Assembly: GCA_023630585.1 (NCBI GenBank)
Contig: CM042558.1
Location: forward strand, 4,497,300 to 4,561,299
DNA length: 64,000 bases
Direction of reading: 5' to 3'
Source of the DNA: Cranoglanis bouderius
Taxonomy: Eukaryota > Chordata > Actinopteri > Siluriformes > Cranoglanididae
Position numbers and translations under genes: made by a program. The notes beneath the pieces were generated by a model. That model was not told where the DNA came from and did no database searches. It saw only the letters and a list, made by a program, of their open reading frames with translations. Numbering within the stretch: the first letter of the stretch is position 1; each line of letters starts with the position of its first letter. Shown piece by piece: positions 34,900 through 44,592 of the stretch.

Positions 34900-35545
34900 T
34901 CAGTTCGTCAACCTTCTCATGAGCAAGGATGAGGAGGATGAGGACTGACAGTTTGGCTGATCTAGCAGCATGGAGCTTCTCACTGATGGCCAAAAGGGCA
35001 GTTTCTGTGGAATGTGCTGCTTTGAAGCCAGGCTGGTTAGGATCTTGGAGGTTGTTTTGTGAGAGGCAGAGAGGCAGTTGATTGTAGAGAAGTGATACTA
35101 GTCAGAAGTTGCTGATGTCTGAGGGATCCAGAGTTGGTTTCTTCAGGATAGGAATAACCCTTGCACTCTTGAATGCAGTTGGTACATGAACAGCTGTTAT
35201 GGGGGCATTAATGATGGTAACGATGAAGGGGAGGAGGTCTTGTTAGATGGTCTGGAGCATTGTGGAAGGGATTGGATCCAATGGGCAGGTGGCAGGAAAA
35301 GATTACTTGTAGGACCTCTTCTGTTGCTAGATTAGAAAAATGTGTCAGTGAAAGAGAGGGGGAATCCTGAATGTGTAGTGTACTAGTTAGGGTAGGAGTA
35401 AAGGCTGATTTTTTCAATATTTCCATTATTAAAGGTGGCAAAGTCTTTAGGAGTTAGGCAGGAGGGAGCAGGAGGAGCCGGCGGGTTAATCAGTGAAGAA
35501 AAGATGTTGTGGCGATTGCGAGGATCTTGTGCAGAAGTTTGTGGC
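34900..35545 (-). pseudogene. Rex1-type LINE reverse transcriptase fragment
   Basis: On the - strand the frame at 35,441-35,208 reads TLHIQDSPSLSLTHFSNLAT and then EEVLQVIFSCHLP. Further pieces in other frames read NSGSLRHQQLLTSI-like and continue the reverse-transcriptase domain down to about 34,900. This wording is characteristic of the fish Rex1/Babar LINE family. It is truncated at both ends and frameshifted. Confidence 0.75.
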
Positions 35546-35596
35546 CCAAACAGGAACTCTTTTTAGTGTGTGTTATTATAAAGAAAAAAAGAAAAG

Positions 35597-35814
35597 ATGG
35601 AGTTCACAAATGAGCACAATTTAAATAGTAAAACTGTTGACGGAAGTGCCAAGGGCAATACAGTGGATCCTGCTGTGGATTTTACGGCAGGCCACTTTGT
35701 GACTTGACGCAATCCCACCACTGAAATAATGTCAATGCTTAGTTCACTGTATATCTCGGATGATGATCAATCTGATGTGAATGTGCCTATTACTGATGTA
35801 TGTACAATGAAAAC
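35597..35814 (+). pseudogene. Retrotransposon ORF1 N-terminal part, interrupted by LTR element
   Basis: An ATG at 35597 opens MEFTNEHNLNSKTVDGS with one TGA inside, continuing to VPITDVCTMKT at 35814, where the LTR element begins. On the far side of that element (39,839 onward) the frame continues LQTELEQVKGNLLDLKTQVE, a coiled coil. The two halves join in frame if the element and one copy of its target duplication are removed. I suspect the ORF1 of the L2-like LINE whose esterase and endonuclease lie at 42.3-43.9 kb; a gypsy gag leader is the alternative. Confidence 0.5.
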
Positions 35815-36985
35815 TGTTAGGTTTCCCCTTCTCTAGCGCTCGCGACTTTGCAAGGCGAGTGTTCTAATGACAAAATAGTGAATTATGCCTATTCTGCAAA
35901 AATCCTCTTTTGTACATCTAATCAGATTTTGTTCTTTGGGTTAAGAAAAAAAAACTCATTATACAATCTAAACACTGATGAATACTATTTGTAATCAGTG
36001 ACGATTACATTGGCGAGTGGCAGACTTCCGCATTCCATTGCACGCATTCCAGCGCCATTCAAAAACTCTCCGATGGACGTTTCATTCATGGACTCACGTT
36101 TTGTTTACTTCTGCCATGTACTCATGTTTTCGTTCACGTCATGTCTCCGCCTCCTGTGTTCCTCCCATGTGCTTATGTTTTGGTCTGTGTCATGTCTCCG
36201 CCTCCGTAACACTTATTGGTTCATGCTCGGCTCATTCATTCTGTGTAGTATGAGGTTCAGCTGTCATTGATTTGGACATGTGATTGTTATGTGTTTAAAT
36301 ACGCTGCTCCGTGTCCGCTTCGGGGCAGAGTATTAGTTTAGCTTAGATGTGTTTAACCATGCGCTCTTTTCCTTAGCTCGTAATTTGTGGTTTCCAGACC
36401 ACCTTTCTAGCCTCGCGTTAGTTTTCCTTAGCTGGTAATTCGTGGTTTCCAGACCGCCTTTCTAGCCTCGCGTTCTATTTCCTTAGCTCGTAGTTCGTGG
36501 TTACCAGACCGCCGTCTAGCCTAGCGTGTATTTTACTGTGTTTCTTATTTGGATTACTTCTACCTTCTTTGGATAACGGTGATGTTCCTATTGATGCATT
36601 TATGTTGAATGAAGTCCTTTATGTTTATTATTATTTATTATTATGTTTATTATTATTCGTGGTTTCCAGACCACCTTTTTAGCCTCGCGTTAGTTTTCCT
36701 TAGCTGGTAATTCGTGGTTTCCAGACCGCCTTTCTAGCCTCGTGTTCTATTTCCTTAGCTCGTAGTTTGTGGTTTCCAGACCACCGTCTAGCCTAGCATG
36801 TATTTTACTGTGTTTCTTATTTGGATTACTTCTACCTTCTTTGGATAACGGTGACGTTCCTATTGATGCATTTATGTTGAATGAAGTCCTTTATGTTTAT
36901 TATTATTTGAACTGTTCCTATTAAACTGACCACTTTCCCCTGCAAATGCATCCTGCTTCTCTCCATTACCCCAAGGGTCATAACA
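35815..36985 (+). repeat. 5' LTR of the zinc-finger LTR element
   Basis: Long LTR of 1,171 bases. A TATA-like TTTAAATACG lies at about 36,293-36,302. Downstream it contains tandem copies of a unit of about 50-60 bases (CTTAGCTCGTAATTCGTGG, then TTTCCAGACCACCTTTCTAGC). It also contains a larger duplication of about 245 bases: the block with GGATAACGGTGATGTTCC at about 36,571 recurs as GGATAACGGTGACGTTCC at about 36,842. These duplications explain why it is longer than the 3' LTR. Confidence 0.8.
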
Positions 36986-37002
36986 GAATACTCCGCCAAA
37001 AA

Positions 37003-37892
37003 ATGGATGCAGCGGGGAAAGCGACGCCATGCCACGCCACGCCACAATTAAAATGCCTGCAATTAATTCTATGTTTTTTCCTCAGTGGACTTTCATCTAT
37101 CCTCCTGATGAGTTCGATGGCTTGGCAACTTGGCCTCAATGTTTTTTTTTGCAGGCTCAAATTTATTTTTTGAGTTTGGATGACCCCAAACCCGACAAGG
37201 AGGAGTGGTTGGGGTTCCTCCTCTCTCGTCTGGTCGAGCTTCACCTCGCCAGTAGATCCACGAAGCTCCAGACAGTTTCGGGCTTTGTGGATCTACTGGT
37301 CCAGGTGTTCGGAAGCCCAGACTTCCAACCTGACCTCAGGACATTTTTGGGGAAGGATCGTCTGGGCGACCAACCTAGTCAAACGTTCCTGGAGTACTAT
37401 GAGAGTGAGCGGGCTAACATGGCGGCCTACACCTCTCATCCCCTAACCCAGGAGTGTGCCACCGAGGGATGCACCCGACCAGCCATCCTGCAGTGTCCCA
37501 CCTGCAGGAACCAGGGAGTCAGGAGCAGCTACTTCTGCTCCCAAGGCTGCTTCAAGGGCAGCTCCACAGGAGGGCTCCCTCAGAGCTCCAGCTGGAGGCC
37601 CAGCAGAAGGTCTCCACAGCGGAGCTACACCTGGAGGTTAATGTGGCGACCTCCAGCCCCGAGCTCCAGCCGGAGGCCCAGCAGAAGGTCTCCACAGCAG
37701 AGCTGCCTCTGGAGGTTAACAGGGCAACCTCCAGCCCCGAGCTGCAGCCAGAGATTCAAGAGGAAACCTCCTCTCCTGGCCTGCTTACACCGGAGGTCCA
37801 AGAGGAGACTTCCGCCCAAGCCGTGTTCTCGTCAGAGGTTCGAGAAGAAAGCTCCACTCCTGCCCTGTCCATGTCTGAGGTCCATGGGATGA
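37003..37892 (+). CDS. Gag-like protein with METAP1-type zf-C6H2 zinc finger (broken frame)
   Basis: The first ATG (37003, MDAAGKATPCHATPQ) is in a different frame from the main body, which opens in the frame of 37029. The body reads FIYPPDEFDGLATWPQCFFL, then EEWLGFLLSRLVELHLASRS and FLEYYESERANMAAY, resembling the gag capsid region of fish gypsy elements. At 37452-37562 it runs directly into ECATEGCTRPAILQCPTC and SYFCSQGCFKGS. This matches the N-terminal zinc finger of methionine aminopeptidase 1 at all six cysteines and most intervening residues. After this, the frame becomes arginine/serine-rich and ends at 37892, whereas a different frame stays open. No retroviral-type CCHC knuckle is present; the captured finger occupies the nucleocapsid position. 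Confidence 0.6.
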
Positions 37893-39382
37893 CCTCTTCT
37901 CAAGCTCAGTCCATGTCTGAGGTCCATGGGATGACCTCCTCTCAAGCTCAGTCCATGTCCGAGGTCCAAGGGATGACCTCCGTTCCAGGTCCTAGCCCAT
38001 GTTTTAGTGTAGAATTGAGTCCATGTTCAGGTTCCTGTCTGAGTCCTAGTCCATGTCACAGTCCAGGTTTAGGTTCCTGTCCGAGTCCTAGTCCATGTCC
38101 CCGTTCCTGCCCTAATTCTAGTTCATGTCCAAGTCCATGTCCAAATTTTTGCCCTATTCCAAGGACAATCTCTGATCCAGTTCCCAGTCAGGTTCCCAGT
38201 CAGGTTCCCAATCCTGTTCCCAGTCCTGCTCCCGTTCCCAGTTCCAGTCCAGTTCCTCGTCCAGTTCCTCGTTCAGTTTCATGTCCAAGTCCAGGTTCCG
38301 ACCCTGTTCCTAGTCCAGTTCCTAGCCCAGTTCCTAGTTCAGTTCCATGTCCAAGTCCAGGTTCCGACCCTGTTCCTAGTCCAGTTCCAAGTCCAGTTCC
38401 TGATTTAGTTGCTAGCTACATAGGTTTAATTTCTGGATATGTTTTTGCTCTACTTTTCAGTTCAGAGGCTGATTTAACTCCCAGCTCCGGTTCCAGCTCC
38501 GGTTCTAGCCCTGTCTTCTCCTCTGTCTCCTCCTCTGTCTCCAGCCCTGTCTCCAGCCCTGTCTCCAATTTAATTTCCAATGCTGTTTCCAACCAAGTTT
38601 TTCATTTTGTCTATGGTTTTCGGTCTAACCGAGTTCTCTGTCCAGTTTCCAAGTCTTTCTCGAAGTCTGTTTCCAAGTCTGTCTCGAAGTCTGTTTCCAA
38701 GTCTGTCTCAAAGTCTGTTTCCAAGTCTGTCTCGAAGTCTGTTTCCAAGTCTTTCTCGAAGTCTGTTTCCAAGTCTGTCTCCGAGTCTGTTTCCAAGCCT
38801 TTCTCCGAGTCTGTTTCCAAGCCTTTCTCCAAGTCTGTGTCCAAGCCTTTCTCCGAGTCTGTTTCCAAGCCTGTCTCTGATCCAGGTGCCAGAGCTGACT
38901 CTGATCCAGGTGCGAGAGCTGACTCCGATCCAGGTTCCAGAGCTGACTCCGATCCTGGTTCCAGAGCCAACTCCGATCCTGGTTCCAGAGCCGACTCCGA
39001 TCCTGGTTCCAGGTCAAGCTCCAGGTCAAGCTCCAGGTCAAGCTCCAGGTCAAGCTCCAGGCCAAGCACCCGGTCATGCGGAGCTCCGAGATCCAGGCCA
39101 AGCACAAGGTCACGCGCAGTTCCGAGATCCAGACCAGGCATCGGTTCAAGCACCAGTCCAAGTTCTCGTCCAAGTTCTCGTCCAAGTTCTCGTCCAAGTT
39201 TCACAGGAAAACCCAACATGCTCTGCTCTGGTTATGGGACACTGGACATAACCAGCCTCAGGTCCTGGAGGGCAGAGGTTAGGATCCTGCCCAGGGGTCC
39301 AGGTCCACCAAGGTGGATGGAACGTGCGGCGTTTCAGGAGCCGCGCCTTAGGGGGGGCTCTGTTAGGTTTCCCCTTCTCTAG
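37562..39382 (+). CDS. Long low-complexity passenger ORF of the LTR element
   Basis: An open frame, 37454-39382, overlaps the zinc finger in another frame and then carries about 600 residues of layered repeats. From about 37,600 there are two 63-base units (QQKVSTAEL-LEVN-ATSSPELQPE). Then come MTSSQAQSMSEVHG units, SPSPCP/VPSPVP repeats, SKSVSKSV repeats of 6 residues (about 38,655-38,880), DPGSRADS repeats (about 38,880-39,010) and SRSS repeats. The frame is kept open through all of these, but the other frames are open too, so repeat composition alone could explain it. A -1 shift from the gag-zinc-finger frame would fuse the two; I see no convincing slippery site. Confidence 0.45.
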   Translation, partial: LHRRAPSELQLEAQQKVSTAELHLEVNVATSSPELQPEAQQKVSTAELPLEVNRATSSPELQPEIQEETSSPGLLTPEVQEETSAQAVFSSEVREESSTPALSMSEVHGMTSSQAQSMSEVHGMTSSQAQSMSEVQGMTSVPGPSPCFSVELSPCSGSCLSPSPCHSPGLGSCPSPSPCPRSCPNSSSCPSPCPNFCPIPRTISDPVPSQVPSQVPNPVPSPAPVPSSSPVPRPVPRSVSCPSPGSDPVPSPVPSPVPSSVPCPSPGSDPVPSPVPSPVPDLVASYIGLISGYVFALLFSSEADLTPSSGSSSGSSPVFSSVSSSVSSPVSSPVSNLISNAVSNQVFHFVYGFRSNRVLCPVSKSFSKSVSKSVSKSVSKSVSKSVSKSVSKSVSKSFSKSVSKSVSESVSKPFSESVSKPFSKSVSKPFSESVSKPVSDPGARADSDPGARADSDPGSRADSDPGSRANSDPGSRADSDPGSRSSSRSSSRSSSRSSSRPSTRSCGAPRSRPSTRSRAVPRSRPGIGSSTSPSSRPSSRPSSRPSFTGKPNMLCSGYGTLDITSLRSWRAEVRILPRGPGPPRWMERAAFQEPRLRGGSVRFPLL

Positions 39383-39838
39383 TGCTCGCGACTTGGCAAG
39401 GAGTAGCGAGTAGCAGACTTCCGCATTCCATTGCACGCATTCCAGCGCCATTCAAAAACTCTTCCAGACCACCTTTCTAGCCTCGCGTTTGTTTTCCTTA
39501 GCTCGTAATTCGTGGTTTCCAGACCACCTTTTTAGCCTCGCGTTAGTTTTCCTTAGCTCATAATTCGTGGTTTCCAGACCACCTTTCTAGCCTCGCGTTC
39601 TATTTCCTTAGCTCGTAGTTTGTGGTTTCCAGACCGCCGTCTAGCCTAGCGTGTATTTTACTGTGTTTCTTATTTGGATTACTTCTACCTTCTTTGGATA
39701 ACGGTGACGTTCCTATTGATGCATTTATGTTGAATGAAGTCCTTTATGTTTATTATTATTTGAACTGTTCCTATTAAACTGACCACTTTCCCCTGCAAAT
39801 GCATCCTGCTTCTCTCCATTACCCCAAGGGTCGTAAGA
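39359..39838 (+). repeat. 3' LTR of the zinc-finger LTR element, deleted
   Basis: About 480 bases. Compared with the 5' LTR it lacks the block between about 35,865 and 36,000 and the block from about 36,071 to 36,390, which holds the TATA-like promoter. It also carries only one copy of the GGATAACGGTGACGTTCC block. The end reads GGGTCGTAAGAC, followed by AAACACTTC, where AAAC is the target duplication. Confidence 0.75.
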
Positions 39839-40030
39839 CAAACACTTCAGACAGAGTTGGAACAAGTAAAGGGTAATTTATTGGACTTAAAAACACAGGT
39901 TGAAACTCTAGAGGCGGGTCATAGAAAATTAGTTGACAGCACTCTTAATAGGGAAGCCACTTTAAGGGAGGCAGTGGAACACTTCCTAGACTACACGCTC
40001 AGCTACCTCTTATATTACAACTATACACCA
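39839..40030 (+). pseudogene. Coiled-coil continuation of the interrupted ORF1
   Basis: The frame continues LQTELEQVKGNLLDLKTQVE, TLEAGHRKLVDSTLNREATL and REAVEHFLDY, a heptad-like coiled coil, and degenerates near 40,010 at the edge of gypsy sequence. It matches the frame of the 35597-35814 segment across the LTR element. Confidence 0.5.
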
Positions 40031-40189
40031 TGCCATATCCTACCATGATAACTCTCAAGCGTGTGTTCCACCTCTCACAACTCTGAGCAGTACATACACA
40101 GTAAGCCAATCCATACATACCCAGCCACCTACCACCTTACCCTCTCATGTCTTGTCTGGTGCTTCCTCATTCTGCGCGAGATCTCCTAT

Positions 40190-42225
40190 ATGCCTAGATG
40201 TCCCCTCCTTCTGAAACTTCTGATGTCCTCAACTTCCAGAGCAGTGTGAAAACTTCGACAGTCGACAGTTGGCCCCTACCAAGCATTGAACTCATGGGAA
40301 CCCTGAGCATAATGTTGAGTGGACCTGCACTCAAGGCAGAGAAATCTAAATACCTGACTGGAAGTCTTTTAAAGAAGTCTTCATGACTGCTTTCCTACCT
40401 GATGACTACTTAGTGGAGGTGGAGGACAAGCTCAGGGGACTGGTACAACAGCCAGGGCAGAAGCTGAGAGATTTCTCCTATGATTACTGTGCTCTCTGCG
40501 TGAAGTGGAAGGCAGATATCATGGAAGAGGAGTTGGTAGGCTGCATCCTTTATAACATCAACCCCATGGTTGCCGGCTGCCTAAGAGGGACAGTGATGAC
40601 AGTGGAACAGCTGGTCAGGATGGGCTCCAGGGTAGAAAAAAACTGTATGGGAGCAAAGGACTATTGGCAGAAGGTTGGTGTGCAGAACTCCAAATTAAAG
40701 AGTAGCAAGAAACCACCTGGAAGCCAAGGTCCTAAAGATCTTGCCAGGGTGTTTGTCACACAGTCTCATGACTCCAGACTCCTTACATCCCTCCCTACTC
40801 ATTGATACAGGCAGTACTTATACCCTGATGCAGCCAAGTCAACTCACACCTCCAGTAAAAATTCGTTATAGAAGATGGGAAAGTGCATCACTCAAGAGCC
40901 AATAGAAACCTATGCCACATGAATGGCATTGTTCCACCTGGACATTAGACACTTACATTATGGACGATGCCCACCTGGCCTTTCCTGTTATCCTGAGGTT
41001 AGTCTTCATCACAACGACAGCAGCTATTCTTGATGTGGCTAACAACCAGTACAGGGTGCTCTCTGGACAAGGGCATGTCTACCATCTATTCTTTCATCAC
41101 CAGTGAATGGCAGTCTCTCCTAAGCCCACTCAACATCTGCTAGATTCAGCGGTGACTCTGTATTATTCATTACCCCCAGAACGAATATTACCATGCTGGA
41201 CTGCATCCAGTGATGAGTCTGCTCCTAAGTGGGTCAGTTAGCAGGAGCTGAGGAAACTGATGGAGGCTTGGCCTTTCATCAGCTCCAACATGTTGGGCCA
41301 GACAGCCGTAGTGAAGCCCTGAATTTCCACCCTGGACGAGGTACCGGTAAAAAGCAGAGCATACAGGGTGTCACCATTTAAGAAAGTCATAATAGAAGAA
41401 CACCTTGACAAAATGTTACAAGATAACAAAATGTTACAAGATCGTAGAGCCCTCCTCATTGCCATGGTCCTCTCCTGTGGTCTTAGTGCCTAAACCAGAT
41501 GGCTCCTATCGGTTTTGCATAGACTACAAGAGGACTACCATGCCCATATTACATGACATCCTTGAAACCTTGGAAGGCACCTCCTGGTTCACAACCTTGG
41601 ATTTGTAGTCTGGATACTGGCAGGTGGATATGGAGGAAGAAAGCAAACAAAAGACAGCCTTTATCACCACCAAGGGCCTATTCCAATAAAAAAAAGCCAT
41701 ATGGATTATGCAATGCCGCTGCAATCTTTCAATGGCTGATGGAGCGAGTTCTGAGTGATCTAAGGGAAAGGATCTGCTTTGTTTACATTGATGACATCAT
41801 ATATTCTAAGACCTATGAACATCATGTAAAGTACATCAGTGCAGTGTTGCAGAGACTCACCCAAGCCAATCTGACACTCAATATGGAACTGCGTCACTTC
41901 TTCAAGCAGCAGCTGAAGTTTCTAGACCATCTCCAGACAGGGGTGGAAGCTGACACAGCTAAAAGTCAAGTAGTGGCAAACTACTCTGTGTCAACCGACC
42001 TGCACTTCTTGGGTTTAGAGGGGTGGTACCATAAGTTCATTCCAGTTTTTGCTGACCTGGCCCCACCACTGAACTGCCTGAAGAAGAAAGGGGTCAAATG
42101 GGAGTGGTCACCAGAGTGTCAAGCTGGCTTTGAAGCATTGGTTCCTGTTTTTGAATCGTTTGCTGGGAGCTTCTTGCTTGTGTCAGTGATTAAACTATAC
42201 TGTTCCATTCTTTTTCATCAATAAT
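40190..42225 (+). mobile_element. Decayed Ty3/gypsy retrotransposon body (gag, protease, reverse transcriptase)
   Basis: A gag capsid piece at 40,383-40,700 reads FLPDDYLVEVEDKLRGLVQQ and then KLRDFSYDYCALCVKWK. The protease active site IDTGSTYTLM is at about 40,802. The reverse transcriptase follows: PWSSPVVLVPKPDGSYRFCI near 41,460, TTLDL near 41,595, YGLCNAAAIFQ near 41,700, the catalytic YIDDI near 41,790, and the connection region to WEWSPECQAGFEAL near 42,135. Multiple stops and frame changes make it inactive. The RNase H part is missing here but appears at about 45,178-45,310. Confidence 0.85.
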
Positions 42226-42284
42226 TTTGTGCTATTTTTCTCATTTGTTGTAGTTTCACTTTCGCTTCTGCCGTATTCAGAGCC

Positions 42285-42925
42285 CTCACAGCGGGGCATA
42301 CGGGTGGCATAATCGCAAAGCCAAAGCTAACACTAAGGCTCGCCCATGGGAGCACCATTCCTCTCTGCTTCATGTGTCCACAAGGTTTACTTTCCTCAGT
42401 GAAGCACCCACTGAAAAACCTGAAAGAGCTCTGGTTATAGGAGACTCTATCTTAAGGCACGTGAAATTACCTAGGACTTTAGGGGCTCCAGCAGCTTTAG
42501 TTAGGTGTATACCGGCAGCCAGGGCACCGGACATAGCTGGTAATCTTAGGGTCTTAGGAAAGCACAGGTTTTCAAAGATAGTTATACATGTAGGAGCTAA
42601 TGATATACGCTTTTGTCATTCAGGGGTTACTAAGAGTAACATTGTAGAGGTTAATTAGTGAAGGTGATGTGTAATGCAGTAATATGTTCTGGCCCCCTTC
42701 CCAATGCAGCGTGGCAATGTAACTTACAGCAGGTTATGGTCGCTGAACTGCTGGATGTCCAGGTGGTGCTCCGAAAACAATGCGGGCTTTATACATAATT
42801 GGAGTAGTCTTGAGGGCAAGGCTGGACTGTTATGGTGGGACAGTATCCATCCCACTCGTGAAGTTGCTGCTCTCATTTCTTGCAGAATAGCACATAGTCT
42901 CAGAACCGGCCTAGTTAATCTGTGA
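42285..42925 (+). pseudogene. L2/CR1-like LINE ORF1 with SGNH esterase domain
   Basis: The frame reads STRFTFLSEAPTEKPERALV, then IGDSILRHVK (esterase block I, catalytic serine) and FSKIVIHVGANDIRF (block III). After a frame change it reads SRWCSENNAGFIHNWS, then GLLWWDSIHPTREVAALIS, where DSIHP carries the expected aspartate/histidine pair. Such GDSL/SGNH esterase domains occur in ORF1 of CR1/L2-clade LINEs. Frameshifts and the stop at about 42,658 show decay. Confidence 0.75.
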
Positions 42926-43001
42926 CAATCCAGAGCCAAGGCCAGGGAGCAGACAAGCAGGCTAAACCGATTGTTTATTAGGTCACCTAGGTTCCAAAAT
43001 A

Positions 43002-43930
43002 TTGAGACTGTGTCTGTTCCCCGAGCTAAACAAAAATGTAGAAATATTCAGAAAGTTTGTTTTAGTAACCCAATTAACAAAATTAGATCATACTGAATGC
43101 ACAGCCTGCACCTTTGATCTGAAGCTAGGACTGATAAATATTAGATCTCTTACATCTAAAGCACTTATTGTTAATGAAACCATTACTGATCAGGAGTTTA
43201 ATATAATGTGTTTAACAGAAATATGGATTAAACAAAATGAGTACATAGCGTTAAATGAAGCCAGTCCTCCTGGATACAGTTATATACATCAGCCCCATCT
43301 AACTGGCAGAGGAGGAGGTGTCACACTCATTTATAATGATAATCTGGGCATCACACAAAAACCTAGTCATGAATTCAACTCTTTTGAAGTACTAGTATAC
43401 TAATATAACATATGTAGCCACAAAAATAAGTCTACCGAGTCGATTTAGCTAATTATTATTTACAGACCCCCAGGGCCATATTCTGAATTCCTTGGTGAAT
43501 TTGCAGATTTCATCTCGAACCTGGTTGTTTCTTTAGACAAAGCATTAATTGTTGGTGACGTTAATATTCATTTTGATAACCCGGAAGACCTTCGGAGAAC
43601 AGCGGTTGTGTCCATTATAGATTCAGTAGGGGTCAATTAGAAGAGAACACCTATGGGTCTGCTGCTGGAGGCACTTGGCCAAGAGCAAGAGGCTGGCTCG
43701 TAGTGTTCGGTCCTGCAGCAACCTTTCCTTAAGTCCTAAACACTATAAGCAGTATGTTTGTACTATTGGCCGTTGTTTCTATACACAAACACAAACGGCT
43801 TGTTTACAGTTGAGTGTATAAGTTTGCATACCCATAATGGTGGTCACACTCTTGACCTTATACTAACATATGGATTAAATATAGAAAATATAGTCACATT
43901 TCCGCCGTCTGAAGCTATCTCAGATCTGCA
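43002..43930 (+). pseudogene. L2/CR1-like LINE endonuclease
   Basis: The apurinic-endonuclease motifs are readable: LGLINIRSLTSK at about 43,125, IMCLTEIWIKQNEY at about 43,205, GGGVTLIYNDNLG at about 43,310, RPPGPYSEFLGEF at about 43,465, LIVGDVNIHFDNP at about 43,550 and HNGGHTLDLILTYG at about 43,835. Stops and a foreign-looking stretch between about 43,620 and 43,800 break it. Reverse transcriptase would follow, but a Tc1 begins at about 43,925. Confidence 0.78.
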
Positions 43931-44592
43931 ACCCAGCCTTGGTGGAATTTGAGGTATGCTTGGGATCATTGTCTTGTTGGAAGGTTCAGTGACGCCCAAG
44001 CTTCAGCTTCCTCACAGATGGCATGACATTTTCTCCTAGGATTTCCTGATACTTCAATGAATCCAGCTTGCCTTCCACATGCTGCAGGTTTCCAGTGCCA
44101 GAGGATGCATAGCAGCCCCAGAGCATCACCGAGCCACCACCATGCTTGACTGTGGACAGAGTGTTCTTTCTTAATTCTTCTTTCTCCAGACATACCGCTG
44201 ATCCATCTTGCCGAAAAGTTCCAGTTTTGTTTCATCGCTCCACAAAACAGAATCCCAAAACTTCTGTGGCTTATTTATATGATTTTGTGCCGACTTTTCT
44301 TCTGCTTTTGAGTCAGTAGTGGTGTACATCTTGGAGTTCTGGCATGGAAACCTTCTGCGTTTAGTATGCGCCATACTGTGCTCACTGAAACCTCAGTGCC
44401 TGTTGCCACCAAGTCTTGCTGCAGGTCTTTTGCAGTCACTCAAGGGTTTTTCACAACCTGCCTTCTCAGAAATCTGGTTGCAGCCGTTGATAGCTTCCTT
44501 TCACTGTCCTGTCCAGGTATTTCATGTATTTTCTGCCCCTAGCCAGTTCAGGTATTTCAATGGGGGTTGAATAATTTTCATTACAACTGTAT
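43925..44592 (-). mobile_element. Truncated Tc1 element (same family as 31-kb copy), - strand
   Basis: On the - strand the sequence matches the 5' half of the Tc1 at 31.3-32.6 kb. It starts at the terminal TACAGTTGTAATGAAAATTA (rc of about 44,573-44,592) and passes the transposase N-terminus (GHPLLTHK-type, about 44,400). It reads FWDSVLWSDETKLELFGKMD at about 44,220 and LGDALGLLCILWHWKPAACG in another frame at about 44,110. It ends after the second aspartate region at about 43,925. The 3' half is absent. Confidence 0.85.

Larger units (their letters stand above)
35815..39838 (+). mobile_element. LTR retrotransposon (gypsy-like, non-autonomous) with METAP1-like zinc finger
   Basis: Paired LTRs lie at 35815-36985 and about 39359-39838. 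Both start TGTTAGGTTTCCCCTTCTCT and end around CCCCAAGGGTC-TAA. A polypurine tract (TTAGGGGGGGCTC) sits immediately before the 3' LTR. After the 5' LTR the sequence GAATACTCCGCC precedes the first ATG (37003). The flank AAAC before the 5' LTR recurs just after the 3' LTR as a target duplication. The 2.4-kb interior holds a gag-like region, a METAP1-type zinc finger and a long low-complexity ORF. No protease, reverse transcriptase or integrase is present, so any movement would need another element. Confidence 0.8.

Noticed and set aside
36000..36300. ORFs within the 5' LTR rich in cysteine and histidine.
   Set aside because: They lie in LTR sequence, are absent from the other LTR copy, and show no zinc-finger spacing.
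37454..37565. A genuine METAP1 gene exon in its native locus.
   Set aside because: There are no splice sites around the finger, and no aminopeptidase catalytic domain follows. The frame is continuous with gag-like sequence between LTRs.
38611..39219. Long - strand ORFs rich in LETD/LEPGSE repeats.
   Set aside because: They are antisense shadows of the SKSV and DPGSR tandem repeats of the LTR element.
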